A stretch of 64,000 nucleotides of DNA from Burkholderiales bacterium (GCA_017302505.1 JAFLDH010000001.1:1-64000); one strand, 5' to 3'; numbered from the stretch's first letter, positions 8,912 through 18,027 are shown. A program made the numbers and translations. Notes: generated from the letters alone by a model not told the origin.

Positions 8912-9075
8912 GAGAACTCCTTGAACGGTTGAAGTGGGGGGCATCGCGCCGATCCACGCGTTCAGAATCTCATTCAATGCCGCGCCTTCAAGTCCGTGCG
9001 CGGCGCGCTGCCTGGGCACAGGACGCCGCCCATTCGCATCGTCACCTGCGCGCAGGGCCACGGTAGGATGAGCCG

Positions 9076-10038
9076 ATGTGCTACTCCGCCCAGATCGAAG
9101 CCGAATACAAGGCCTACGTCCGCAAGTTCGGTGCTCGAATGAGCCTCATGGGTTTCCATGATCTTTTCTGGCGACGTGCGCGCGAGGCCTACGTGCTGCA
9201 GATCCCCAAGGCTGTCGAAGAGGCCTTCGCTCATCCTCAGACCGAGCAGGAGCGCGAGATCAAGGCGCTGATCGATGAATTCAAGGCGCAGCAGGCCACC
9301 CGCTTCGAGCAACTGCTGTTCGAACAGAAGACCCGTCTGGTGCAAGCGCAGCGCAAGCTCGAGATCAAGATCACCAAGGCTGCACAAGAAAGCCAACGCA
9401 TCGCCAGCAAGAAGGTCGCCTGGGCGATGGACAAGCTGGCCGATCTGCGCCGCACCCGGCTCGAGGAGCGCGATGCGCGGATCTTCCCCGACTGGTATGC
9501 ACCGGTGATGGTTGTCGAAAACGGCGAGCGGCTGGTCAAGCCGATGCGCTACCACTGCCTGCCCGCAGGCAAGCCGGCGGCCTTCGACGCCAAGTTCCCA
9601 GGCACCTTCAACGCCCGGCGCGACAGCCTGGAAGGTTTCTGGAAGGGCGTCTTTGGCGTCACCCACGGCATCCTTCTGATCCGCTCGTTCTTCGAACACG
9701 TCAACCGGCACCAGGCCGAAGGCCGCGCACTGGCACCGGGAGAGATACCCGAAGACGTGGTCATCGAGTTCAAGCCCGACAGCGGTGCCGACATGCTCGC
9801 CGCCTGCATCTGGTCGCGCTGGACCTCGCCGGGCCAGCCTGACTTGCTGTCCTTCGCGCTCATTACCGACGATCCGCCCGCAGAGGTGGTCGCCGCCGGC
9901 CATGACCGCTGCGTCATCCCGATCAAGCCCGAGCACATCGATGCCTGGCTCCATCCCGATCCAGCGAACTTGGCCCGTTCGTACGCCATCCTCGACGACC
10001 GGCAGCGGCCGTATTACGAGCACCGCATGGCCGCGTGA
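9076..10038 (+). CDS. SRAP (YedK/HMCES) family protein with coiled-coil insertion
   Basis: The protein opens MCYSAQ, placing the catalytic Cys at position 2 as in SOS response-associated peptidase domains, which shield abasic sites in single-stranded DNA by a covalent link. Further core motifs are FNARRDSLEGF (about 180), SFFEHV with the catalytic Glu (about 212) and HDRCVIPI (about 277). At 320 residues it exceeds the usual 220-240 because residues about 50-135 are a highly charged helical insertion (EIKALIDEFKAQQATRFEQL onward). It lies divergent from the ParB gene and upstream of the helicase. A role protecting island DNA during transfer or replication is inferred. Confidence 0.85.
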   Translation: MCYSAQIEAEYKAYVRKFGARMSLMGFHDLFWRRAREAYVLQIPKAVEEAFAHPQTEQEREIKALIDEFKAQQATRFEQLLFEQKTRLVQAQRKLEIKITKAAQESQRIASKKVAWAMDKLADLRRTRLEERDARIFPDWYAPVMVVENGERLVKPMRYHCLPAGKPAAFDAKFPGTFNARRDSLEGFWKGVFGVTHGILLIRSFFEHVNRHQAEGRALAPGEIPEDVVIEFKPDSGADMLAACIWSRWTSPGQPDLLSFALITDDPPAEVVAAGHDRCVIPIKPEHIDAWLHPDPANLARSYAILDDRQRPYYEHRMAA

Positions 10039-10429
10039 CGGTGCGGTGCGAACCCGGGTCGAAGTTGCCACCGCCAAGAGGTCGAAGACCGCTTCGCTTT
10101 TGTCGACATCGTGCCTGCCCGCAGTACCAAGGCCCGCTTGGCGGGGGACACTGTCATCGCATCTGGCTTCAAGCCAACGCGCGCCCTTGACGGGCGGTCC
10201 CGGAACACCCGGGCGTTGCGGTCGTTACCCGCCTTGACGACGCAGCAGCACCCTGCTGCCGCGCGCTCGCGCACCACGCGCTGAACCGAGTCCCTCGCTT
10301 GCCGACGTTCGTCGGCAAGTTCCATCCCGCACCGGCGGTCGCGACAGCGGCCCGCCTGGACATTCCCACCTGGGGAGCACGCCTCCCCGATGGGTCGCCG
10401 TGTTCCCCGCATCCCTGGAGAACACCGCC
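10039..10429. other. Leader region of the methylase-helicase gene
   Basis: This 391-base gap has no gene. It contains repeat copy 2 (10212-10233), a perfect eight-base-pair hairpin TTGCCGAC-GTTC-GTCGGCAA (10299-10318), a GGGGAG...CTCCCC dyad (about 10375-10387) and GTTCC, then a GGAGAACACC ribosome region before the ATG at 10430. The same order of elements precedes other backbone genes. Confidence 0.6.
10212..10233. repeat. Island 22-base repeat, copy 2 (three mismatches)
   Basis: Starts GGCGTTGCGGTCGTTACC and differs from copies 1 and 3 at positions 6, 9 and 19. It lies about 200 bases before the helicase start codon. Confidence 0.6.
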
Positions 10430-13400
10430 ATGGCACCTCCCATCGCACCTTCCATGTGGCTACCCGGCTTCGACCCGGATGGCCCTGAGCCCGCAGCAGT
10501 TTCCGAGCATGCGACCCCTCAACTTCAACCTTTGGACGCCACGGCGTCTGATGACGTCGACATCGATGTCGACGGCACCGATCTCACACGTCCGGCGCGG
10601 TCGCCTTGGCGCGGCGCCGATGCAGTCGAAGCAAGCGCACCGCGCGCGCTTTGGACCACATTGGTCAGCGCCGACCTTGCCAACTTGGCCGGCGCTGTCA
10701 CCAAGTACGAAGCCAACCTGGCGGCCATTGCGGCCTTGCGCCAGATCGAGACCGAGACGCGGCAAGCCACGACCACCGAGCGGCAGACCCTGCTGCGCTA
10801 CACCGGCTGGGGAGGCCTGCCCGCGAGCCTCAACACCGAAGCCGCCGACCAGGCCTGGGCCAACCGTGCCCAGCGATTGCAAGCCACGCTGAGCGCTGAG
10901 GACTACGAGTCGGCGCGGGCCTCGGTCAACAACAGCCACTACACCGAGGTCCATGTGATCGAGGCGATGTGGCAGGCCGTCGAGCGTTTCGGCTTCACCG
11001 GCGGACGCATCCTGGAGCCTGCGGCCGGCATCGGCCACTTCATCGGCGCAATGCCGCGGGGCGTGGCCGAATGCAGCAACGTCACGGCCATCGAGATCGA
11101 CCGGGTTTCCGGTCGCATCCTGCAGGCCCTTTACGGGTCCCACGGAGTGGACGTGCGCATCACGCCGTTCGAGAAGACGTCGCTGCCCGAGGGCTGGTTC
11201 GATCTGGTCATCGGCAACGTGCCCTTCGGCAAGTACAAGGTCGCCGACCTGCGCAACCGGGTCTATGCCCGCTTCAGCATCCACAACTACTTCTTCGGCC
11301 GCGCCCTCGACCTGGTGCGGCCCGGCGGCCTGGTGTGCTTCATCACCAGCAGCCACACGATGGAGTCGCAGCACGAGGCGGTGCGTGAGTACATCGCCTC
11401 ACAGGCCCAGCTGCTTGGCGCGATCCGCCTGCCGCAGGGTGCGTTCTCGGGCATCGCCTTGACGGACGTGCAGACCGACATCCTGTTCCTGCGCAAACGC
11501 CAGCGGGCCGAGGAAGTTTCGGACGAATGGCTGGGCCAGTGCCTGGTGCCCGACTGCCTGCGGCACCCACAGTGCCACGAGCGCCATCTGACGATCAACG
11601 CCTGGTATGCCAGGCAGCCGCAGTTCTGCATCGGACACATCCGCCGCGAGAGCAGAGGCTACGAGGAACTGCCGGTGGCGGTGTTCGAAGGCGACTTGGC
11701 GAGGGCCTTGCGCGAGCGCGTGGCGCTGTTGCCGGAAGGCGTGTATCAGTCGCTGGCGACGCCGGGGATCCCCACGCGCCAGACCGTACCTGCGATGGCC
11801 GGTGCCAGGCCGGGCAGCTACCGTCTGCACCGCGGCCGGGTACACCGGGTCGAAGGTGGCGAGATGCTCGACGTTCACGAGACGTTGAGCGTCAGCCAGC
11901 GCGCCCGCATCACGGGCCTGTGTGCCATCAGAGACCATGCGAGAGCCTTGCTGGACGCGCAACTGCAGAACGAAGCCGATGACCGGGTCAGAACGTTGCG
12001 GGTACTGCTCAACGGCACCTACGACCGCTTCGTGGCCCGGCACGGCTGCCTGTCGACGCGGGCCAACGCGTTGGCTTTCCGGCGCGACCCGGACTACCCG
12101 CTGCTGCTGTCGCTGGAGCATTACGACGAAGAGAGTGACACCGCCCACAAGGCGGCGCTGTTCAGCCGGCGCACTCTCACCCGCGTGGTCGAACCGATCG
12201 CGGCGAGCGAACCGCTGGAAGCCCTGGTCGCCTCGATGCAATGGCGCGGCCGGGTCGATCCGGGCTACATGGCCGGCTTGCTGGCCGCGCCGGAATCGGA
12301 AGTGCTGCAGGCCCTGGCCGAAGCGGGACAGGTTTTCCTGGACCCGGCCGATGGCCAATGGAAGACTGCGGACGACTACCTTTCGGGCAACGTCAAGGCC
12401 AAGCTGCGGCAGGCCGTGGCCTCCGGCAACGAGTTCCGCAGCAACATCGCCGCACTCGAAAGGGTGCAGCCCGAGGACTTGGCACCGGCGGCGATCGAGC
12501 CGCGCCTGGGCGCCGTGTGGATACCGGCGCTTGACGTCGAGGCCTTCATCCAGCAGGTGCTGGAATTGAAGGACTGCCAGGTGAACTACTCGGCCGAGGC
12601 CGGGGCCTGGTCGGCGCGCTATAGCGAGTGGGAAGCGCGACAGAACGTGCGGGTGACCCAGGAATTCGGCACCTCGCGCATGAACGCGATCGAGTTGGTG
12701 CAGTGCGCGCTGAACGTGCAGGTGCCGACCGTGCGCGACCGGGACCCTCAGACCGACCGCTACGTCGTCAATCCCGACGAAACACTGGCAGCGCGGGAGC
12801 GCCTGGGCCAGATCAAGGAGCGCTTTGCGGCCTGGGCCTTCGAGGAACATGAGCGCCGCGAGCGGCTGTGTCGGACCTACAACGACCTGTTCAACGCCAC
12901 CCGGCCACGGCAGTTCGACGGTTCGCACCTGAAGCTGCCGGGCTTTTCGCGCTGCTTCGAGCTGCACCGGCACCAGCTGGATGCCGTCTGGCGCATCGTG
13001 CAGTCGGGCAACACCGGGCTGTTCCACGTGGTCGGCGCCGGCAAGACGGCGGTGTGCGTGATCGCGAGCATGGAGCTGCGCCGGCTGGCATTCGCCAGCA
13101 AGCCCTGCCATGTCGTGCCGAATCACATGCTGGCGCAGTACACGGCGGAGTTCGTGCGGCTGTACCCGCATGCCTCGGTGCTGATGGCCGCCAAGGAAGA
13201 CCTGGAAAGCGAGCGCCGGCGCGAGCTGGTGTCGCGCATCGCCACGGGCGATTGGGACGCGGTGGTGATCACGCACTCGAGCTTCGAGCGTATTCGCATG
13301 TCACCGCAATTCACCGAAACATTCATCAAGGACATCATCATGGAAATCGATATGGCGATACGCGCCGAGAAGCGCAACGACCGGTCCAACCGGATCGTCA

Positions 13401-15436
13401 AGCAGCTCGAGGCGATGAAGAAGAACTGGGCGGTGCGGCTGCAAAAGCTGCTGGCCGACAAGAAGAAGGACGGGTTGCTGAGCTGGGAGCAACTGGGCAT
13501 CGACGCGCTGTTCGTGGACGAGGCCCACCTGCACAAGAACCTGTACCGGTTCACCAAGATGACGCGGGTGGCCGGGCTGCCGATGACGAGTTCCGAGCGC
13601 GCCTTCGACCTGTTCCTGAAGACGCGCTACACGATGCGCCTGCATGGGCACGCACAGCGCGGGGTGGTGTTCGCGACCGCGACGCCGGTGGCCAACACCA
13701 TGGCCGAGGTGCACACGATGATGCGCTACCTGCAGCCGAACCGGCTGGCAGAGCTCGGGCTGCAGCAGTTCGATGCCTGGGCGGCGACCTTCGGCGAGAG
13801 CGTGACGGCGCTGGAGATCGCACCGGACGGCAGCGGCTACCGCATGCACACGCGCTTCGCACGCTTCATCAACGTGCCCGAGCTGATGGCGGTGTTCGGC
13901 GAAGTGGCCGACATCCGCACGGCCGAGATGCTGGCGTTGCCGGTGCCTCGGCTGCGGGGCGACAAGCCGCGCATCGTGGCCTGCCCGGCGAGCCCCGCGT
14001 TGAAGGCCTTCGTGCAGACGCTGGTGCAGCGGGCCGAAGCGATCCGCAACGGTCACGTGCAGCCGCAGGACGACAACATGCTGGCGATCACCACCGATGG
14101 CCGCAAGGCTGCGCTGGATTTTCGGCTGGTGGAATCGAGCGCGCGCTTCGACGACAAGGGCAAGGTCGCGGCCTGCACCCACGAGGTGCTGGCCGTGTGG
14201 CACCGGACCATGACGTTCCGTGGCGCGCAGATGGTGTTCTGCGATCTGTCGTCGCCCAAAGGTGGCAAGGCCTTCAGCGTCTACGACGAGCTGAAGCTGC
14301 GGCTGGTGGACGTCGGAATTCCGGAGCACGAGATCGCCTTCGTGCACGACGCCGAGACCGACGCCCAGAAGGCGACGCTGTTCAAGGCGGTGCGTGATGG
14401 GCGGGTGCGGGTGCTGATGGGCTCGACCGCGAAGATGGGCGTGGGCACCAACGTGCAGACGCGCCTGGTGGCGCTGCATCATCTGGACGCTCCCTGGCGC
14501 CCCTGCGATGTCGAGCAGCGCGAGGGGCGCATCCTGCGCCAGGGCAACGAGTGCGAGGACGTGGAGCTCTTCCGCTATGTCACGCAAGGCAGCTTCGACA
14601 GCTACATGTGGCAGACGCTGGAAACCAAGGCGCGCTTCATCGCCCAGGTGATGAAGGGTGACAAGGGCATCCGCTCGCTCGAAGACGTGGAGTCGGCAGC
14701 GTTGTCCTACGCCGAAGTCAAGGCGCTGGCCTCGGGCAACCCGCTGGTCATCGAAAAAGCCGGCGTGGACGCGGAGGTGGCCAAGCTCTCGACGCTGTTC
14801 TCGGTGTGGCGCAACCAGCGCTATGCCAATCAAAGCGAGGTGGGGCGGCTGCCGATGATGATCGAGGCGCTGGAAAGGCGGGTCGAGGCCAATGGACTGG
14901 ACCTGGCCGGCGTGGAGCCGCAGGCGATGGAGACGCTTGCCATCGAACTGGCGGGTCGCAGGATCGCAGGACCGGAAGCCGTGGGCGATGCGCTGCGCGG
15001 GCTGGTCAAGGCGGCGAAGGACGAACTGCGGCCCGGTGCCTTCACCCGAGGAATGCAGGAGCGGGTTGTCGGGCGCTTCGGCGGCTTCGAACTCGGTATC
15101 CGTATCGAGCGCGGCGAACAGGTGCCCCGGCTGTACCTGGCGGGGCACCTGCACTACGACGCCGAGGCATACCAGACCGGTCCGGCACTGGCTTCGGCCC
15201 TGCTGCAGGCACTGGCCTCGGTCGGCAAGCATCACGCGGATGCTGTCGAACAATTGGCGCTGCGCCGCAAGCGCCTGGAAGACATCCAGCTGGAGTTGGC
15301 CCGAAGCTTCGAGCACGAAGACCGCCTGGCCGCCCTGCTCGTCCGCCAGCGCGAGTTGCTCAAGCGACTCGACCTGGACAAGGACGAAGTGGGCAGCGCA
15401 AGACTGGACGGCGAGGACGCACGGCAGGCTGCATGA
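10430..15436 (+). CDS. Giant N12-class methylase-helicase (DarB/strawberry-notch-like)
   Basis: This 1668-residue protein fuses two machines. Near residue 192 RILEPAAGIGHF is an AdoMet-binding motif I, and near 262 IGNVPFGKY is an NPPY-like catalytic motif of N6-adenine methylases. A superfamily 2 helicase follows: HVVGAGKTAV Walker A (about 867), VDEAHLHKN DEAH box (about 1030), GVGTNVQTRL motif V (about 1340) and EQREGRILRQGN motif VI (about 1362). The family resembles COG4646 and the phage P1 DarB antirestriction protein, so protection of incoming island DNA from restriction is a reasonable inference. The start at 10430 is chosen for CTGGAG upstream; an in-frame ATG at 10400 lacks this. 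A rho-independent terminator follows at once. Confidence 0.88.
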   Translation: MAPPIAPSMWLPGFDPDGPEPAAVSEHATPQLQPLDATASDDVDIDVDGTDLTRPARSPWRGADAVEASAPRALWTTLVSADLANLAGAVTKYEANLAAIAALRQIETETRQATTTERQTLLRYTGWGGLPASLNTEAADQAWANRAQRLQATLSAEDYESARASVNNSHYTEVHVIEAMWQAVERFGFTGGRILEPAAGIGHFIGAMPRGVAECSNVTAIEIDRVSGRILQALYGSHGVDVRITPFEKTSLPEGWFDLVIGNVPFGKYKVADLRNRVYARFSIHNYFFGRALDLVRPGGLVCFITSSHTMESQHEAVREYIASQAQLLGAIRLPQGAFSGIALTDVQTDILFLRKRQRAEEVSDEWLGQCLVPDCLRHPQCHERHLTINAWYARQPQFCIGHIRRESRGYEELPVAVFEGDLARALRERVALLPEGVYQSLATPGIPTRQTVPAMAGARPGSYRLHRGRVHRVEGGEMLDVHETLSVSQRARITGLCAIRDHARALLDAQLQNEADDRVRTLRVLLNGTYDRFVARHGCLSTRANALAFRRDPDYPLLLSLEHYDEESDTAHKAALFSRRTLTRVVEPIAASEPLEALVASMQWRGRVDPGYMAGLLAAPESEVLQALAEAGQVFLDPADGQWKTADDYLSGNVKAKLRQAVASGNEFRSNIAALERVQPEDLAPAAIEPRLGAVWIPALDVEAFIQQVLELKDCQVNYSAEAGAWSARYSEWEARQNVRVTQEFGTSRMNAIELVQCALNVQVPTVRDRDPQTDRYVVNPDETLAARERLGQIKERFAAWAFEEHERRERLCRTYNDLFNATRPRQFDGSHLKLPGFSRCFELHRHQLDAVWRIVQSGNTGLFHVVGAGKTAVCVIASMELRRLAFASKPCHVVPNHMLAQYTAEFVRLYPHASVLMAAKEDLESERRRELVSRIATGDWDAVVITHSSFERIRMSPQFTETFIKDIIMEIDMAIRAEKRNDRSNRIVKQLEAMKKNWAVRLQKLLADKKKDGLLSWEQLGIDALFVDEAHLHKNLYRFTKMTRVAGLPMTSSERAFDLFLKTRYTMRLHGHAQRGVVFATATPVANTMAEVHTMMRYLQPNRLAELGLQQFDAWAATFGESVTALEIAPDGSGYRMHTRFARFINVPELMAVFGEVADIRTAEMLALPVPRLRGDKPRIVACPASPALKAFVQTLVQRAEAIRNGHVQPQDDNMLAITTDGRKAALDFRLVESSARFDDKGKVAACTHEVLAVWHRTMTFRGAQMVFCDLSSPKGGKAFSVYDELKLRLVDVGIPEHEIAFVHDAETDAQKATLFKAVRDGRVRVLMGSTAKMGVGTNVQTRLVALHHLDAPWRPCDVEQREGRILRQGNECEDVELFRYVTQGSFDSYMWQTLETKARFIAQVMKGDKGIRSLEDVESAALSYAEVKALASGNPLVIEKAGVDAEVAKLSTLFSVWRNQRYANQSEVGRLPMMIEALERRVEANGLDLAGVEPQAMETLAIELAGRRIAGPEAVGDALRGLVKAAKDELRPGAFTRGMQERVVGRFGGFELGIRIERGEQVPRLYLAGHLHYDAEAYQTGPALASALLQALASVGKHHADAVEQLALRRKRLEDIQLELARSFEHEDRLAALLVRQRELLKRLDLDKDEVGSARLDGEDARQAA

Positions 15437-15445
15437 TCCGATTCC

Positions 15446-15480
15446 AACCCCCAGGGCCGCAAGGCTTTGGGGGTTGTCTT
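15446..15480 (+). terminator. Rho-independent terminator after the helicase gene
   Basis: AACCCCCA (15446-15453) pairs with TTGGGGGTT (15467-15475) around a short loop, followed by a T-rich run GTCTTCTTTC. It begins ten bases after the helicase stop. Confidence 0.8.
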
Positions 15481-15528
15481 CTTTCTGGTCCCGACCCGTC
15501 GCGTTGACACGCGGCAAAGCGCGACCCG

Positions 15529-15723
15529 CTACGCCTCGGTCACCTTCGCTTCAGCCTGCAGGCGCGCAAGCTCGGCCAGCGTCAGTTCCAACTCCCGGCC
15601 ACCGATCTTCACGCGCACCGCAAGCGAGTTGCGGGTCACCGCATGGGTGCCGGCGGGAATCGTGCATTTGCTGCCGGCGGCGTTGGTCGCCGTGCATTCC
15701 TCGAAACGGTACCGGTCTGCCAT
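15529..15723 (-). CDS. Small conserved-looking island protein, unknown function
   Basis: A 64-residue frame beginning MADRYRFEECTATN, with two cysteines (EECTATNAAGSKC) and a C-terminal amphipathic helix (ELELTLAELARLQAEA). Composition is that of a real folded small protein, unlike the Arg/Pro-rich shadow frames nearby. The frame is open further upstream to 15945, but that part is low-complexity, so the start is set at 15723. It converges on the helicase gene and shares its terminator region. I do not recognise the family. Confidence 0.5.
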   Translation of the reverse strand: MADRYRFEECTATNAAGSKCTIPAGTHAVTRNSLAVRVKIGGRELELTLAELARLQAEAKVTEA

Positions 15724-16365
15724 CGCCACTGATCTGCCCCTGCTCCTGATTCGCCCGCGCGCCCACGCGCCCACTATACGAAGATCGCCTCGACTCGCGC
15801 TGAGGGCAAGCCAGGTGCGACGCGATCCCACCCGCTTTCTTCCGCCACGGCCACCCGCAACGGACCGGAAAAGACCGCGCTTGCAGCAGGCGGTGCACCA
15901 CCCCACGCCGGCGGCCCTTGAAGCGAGCCCGAAACCGCTGAACACTGCAGGGGCTCTTCTGCGGACATCGTGTCTGCACAGCCTTCATCGGCGGGCCTGC
16001 TCGCCCTGAAGTCCAGCCTAGCTGGCGTCGCAGTCGTTACCTGCCTTTTGAATCCCCGGCTTCGGTCGGGACCGGCCATGCAGATGGTCGAGTGTTCCGT
16101 TCGGCCCACAGGCTGAACTCTGTGCCCTGCCCTTCGGCCTCGATCGAATGGCATGGCATGCGCTGGAAGCCGTCGCCTTGCGCGCCGGCTGACAGTGGCA
16201 TCGAGCGAAGGCCCAGCTCCGCAAGGACCTCGGGCCTTCTTCCTGCGCGCACCGTCTGGTGCGCTACCGAGCCGCTCTGCCGTTCGCGGTGGAGCATCCC
16301 GAACGGGGGACCCCGAGTTCCCCGCCGGGGATGGGCGTTCCTCTTCACCCCTGAAGGAGAACCCC
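15724..16365. other. Non-coding leader region with repeat copy 3
   Basis: About 640 bases between the divergent small genes. It contains repeat copy 3 (16024-16045) and, at 16304-16365, the shared leader elements GGGGGACCCC, GAGTTCCCC, GGCGTTCCT and GAAGGAGAACCCC directly before an ATG. No other gene is evident. Confidence 0.55.
16024..16045. repeat. Island 22-base repeat, copy 3
   Basis: Identical over 22 bases to 4954-4975. Both copies continue with CTTTTGAA or CCTTGAA and a GC-rich stem (CCCCGGCTTCGGTCGGG here, CCCGGCCTTGAGCCGG at copy 1), so the similarity extends to secondary structure. Confidence 0.7.
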
Positions 16366-16542
16366 ATGATCGTTGTTCCTGCGAACCGAGACCCGCGCCC
16401 CATCGGCGTGTTGCTGGGTGGCTCCGGGCGTGCCCCGATCTCCACACTGCGCCTGCAGGTCGTGCCGGCGTTGTTCAAGCCGTCGCCTTCCGTCCTCGGG
16501 CGGTCGGCGATGGCCTGTGTGCCAAGCATTGCGCAAGGCTGA
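16366..16542 (+). CDS. Small island protein, unknown
   Basis: A 58-residue frame starting MIVVPANRDPRPIGVLLGG. It is supported mainly by its leader: GAAGGAGAACCCC before the ATG is the same ribosome region used by the RadC-like and 166-residue genes. The protein has no motif that I recognise and ends shortly before a second small frame, with which it may form an operon. A truncated or recently decayed gene is possible. Confidence 0.45.
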   Translation: MIVVPANRDPRPIGVLLGGSGRAPISTLRLQVVPALFKPSPSVLGRSAMACVPSIAQG

Positions 16543-16547
16543 GCATC

Positions 16548-16757
16548 GTGATCAGCATCTACCGCAGTCGCGTGGCAGCCACCGTGATCGAACTGGCCAA
16601 GGACGACCCGCCCCTGGTCAAGGAGATGATCGCCCATCTGCGCGCAAAGGGCGAAATCGAGGCCGACGACCTGGTCTATCTGGACCGGATCGCCGACCGC
16701 TGGATCGAGATTGCCACCGGCAACCGGCGGAGGGCCAGGCCAGCGTTCCTGCGTTAG
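16548..16757 (+). CDS. Small helical island protein, unknown
   Basis: A 69-residue frame with a GTG start (VISIYRSRVAATVIELAKDD), five bases after the preceding stop and behind AAGG. The charged, helix-forming sequence (LVKEMIAHLRAKGEIEADDL, then YLDRIADRWIEIATG) looks like a real small regulatory or adaptor protein. Function unknown; coupling to the preceding gene is likely from spacing. Confidence 0.55.
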   Translation: MISIYRSRVAATVIELAKDDPPLVKEMIAHLRAKGEIEADDLVYLDRIADRWIEIATGNRRRARPAFLR

Positions 16758-16949
16758 CCGCGCGGGCCGCTGGACGCCTGGTCCCTGTCGGACTGCGCTG
16801 TGATTTTGGTCCGGCCGATAGCGGGATGCTCGTCGTTCGGTGTGTCGTCCCCCGGGACGGCACCGGTTCAACAGCGTCCTGAGTTCGCGCCCCGTCGAAG
16901 TCGATCCCGATCTTCGGGAACCCGATTTCGTCGGGCGTGAACCGTAGCC

Positions 16950-17024
16950 TCACAACCCACCGGGGAGTCCACCGCCTCCTCGTCGAGGACAGGGTTCCCT
17001 TTGTTCAACATCGGAGAACCCACC
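16950..17024 (+). promoter_or_regulatory. Shared island leader, copy before the 166-residue gene
   Basis: Contains CCGGGGAGTCC, CTCCTCGTCGAGGAC (a small stem), GGGTTCCC and ATCGGAGAACCCACC before the ATG. It follows the same order of GGGGA, stem, GTTCC and GGAGAAC seen before the genes at 10430, 16366 and 18028. Confidence 0.5.
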
Positions 17025-17525
17025 ATGTCCCCTGAAAGACCCCGCCCTCACACAAGACGCTCCGGCATCGAACTCGAGGAAGAACGCGCCTGGGTCGGCT
17101 TCTACCAGCGCGTCGGCCGCGACCCGGCCATTGCCGCCGAAGTCATGGCCCAGCTCGAGGCCGACCCCGAAATGAAGCGCACCCATCTGGCGCTGCTCTT
17201 GTGCTGCAAAGAGACCCTGCGGATCCACAAGGCCCGGCTGGCGCGCAACAAGCGAATCGGCCAGTTCGTTCGCGGACTTGGCCAGGCGCTTCTCGTGCGG
17301 CCGATACACGGGTTGCGCACCAGGCTGCATCGCGGCGGCGCGATCGCCGTCGAATGCCTGCCCGAGGTCCGGAAGGAACCCGCAGTCCAGCAGGTTCGCC
17401 GACTGGGCCAGGAGGCCGAGTTCGCCAGCGCGCAAGCGGCGTTCGAACAAGGCAGCAATTCGACTGTGCCGACCATGACACAAGTCGAAGACTCCGACAC
17501 CCCGAAACCAGTGGCCGCGGCCTGA
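17025..17525 (+). CDS. Hypothetical island backbone protein
   Basis: The 166-residue protein has a conserved-looking helical N-terminal half (EEERAWVGFYQRVGRDPAIA, MAQLEADPEMKRTHLALLLC, CKETLRIHKARLARNKRIGQ) and an Ala/Gln-rich tail. The ATG at 17025 follows CGGAGAACCC. No enzymatic motif is visible and I cannot name the family; such proteins are common between helicase and RadC-like genes on plasmid-like islands. Confidence 0.6.
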   Translation: MSPERPRPHTRRSGIELEEERAWVGFYQRVGRDPAIAAEVMAQLEADPEMKRTHLALLLCCKETLRIHKARLARNKRIGQFVRGLGQALLVRPIHGLRTRLHRGGAIAVECLPEVRKEPAVQQVRRLGQEAEFASAQAAFEQGSNSTVPTMTQVEDSDTPKPVAAA

Positions 17526-17589
17526 GCTTCCTTCCGAACAGCGTGCCCTCGGCCTCGTACCCGGCACGTTGTTCGAAGGAGCGCAAGCT

Positions 17590-17904
17590 TTACGCCGCCT
17601 GGCGGCAGCGGGCAACTTCACGGTCGATGAGCCAGTGCAGGAATCGGGTCTCGTTCGACACGCCCCAGTAGTGCGCCTTGCAGCGGGCGACATAGCTTTC
17701 CAGGTCCTCGACCGTGCGAATGCCCACCGGCTCGATGTCAGTGATTTTCGCGAAGCGCTCGACCTCCCGGCGGGTGAGGCGAATCTGCGGACCCAGGCGA
17801 ATCATGGTCGGTGGTTTGATGAACCTGCCGCGCATCTTGGACGGAAATCGGCGCGTTGGTGCATCTTCAGCGTCGTGGGCCGAAGAAATTTGTGCAGTGA
17901 ACAT
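17590..17904 (-). CDS. Hypothetical protein, unknown family
   Basis: A 104-residue minus-strand frame. The C-terminal part reads like a small DNA- or RNA-binding protein: RLGPQIRLTRREVERFAKIT, VRTVEDLESYVARCKAHYWG, then FLHWLIDREVARCR. The start at 17904 (MFTAQISS) is weakly supported; an internal Met at MRGRFIKPP is an alternative. It diverges from the RadC-like gene, whose leader begins just upstream. Confidence 0.5.
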   Translation of the reverse strand: MFTAQISSAHDAEDAPTRRFPSKMRGRFIKPPTMIRLGPQIRLTRREVERFAKITDIEPVGIRTVEDLESYVARCKAHYWGVSNETRFLHWLIDREVARCRQAA

Positions 17905-17930
17905 CGAGTGATGTTCCAGTGTCACTAACC

Positions 17931-18027
17931 GTGCCGACCTCCGTCGGCACACCTTCCCGCGCGGGGACCTCGTTCCCCACAGCGGGAGCGGCGTTCCTGC
18001 CTTCCTTCTGCTGGAAAGGAGAACGCC
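17931..18027 (+). promoter_or_regulatory. Shared island leader before the RadC-like gene
   Basis: Begins with a perfect hairpin GTGCCGAC-CTCC-GTCGGCAC (17931-17950), closely matching the hairpin at 10299-10318. Then come GCGGGGACCTCGTTCCCC (17961-17978), CGGGAGCGGCGTTCCT and AAAGGAGAACGCC directly before ATG 18028. The pattern suggests common post-transcriptional or transcriptional control of backbone genes. Confidence 0.6.

Noticed and set aside
13301..15517. A 738-codon minus-strand frame opposite the helicase
   Set aside because: Shadow of a well-supported gene, with no recognisable fold.
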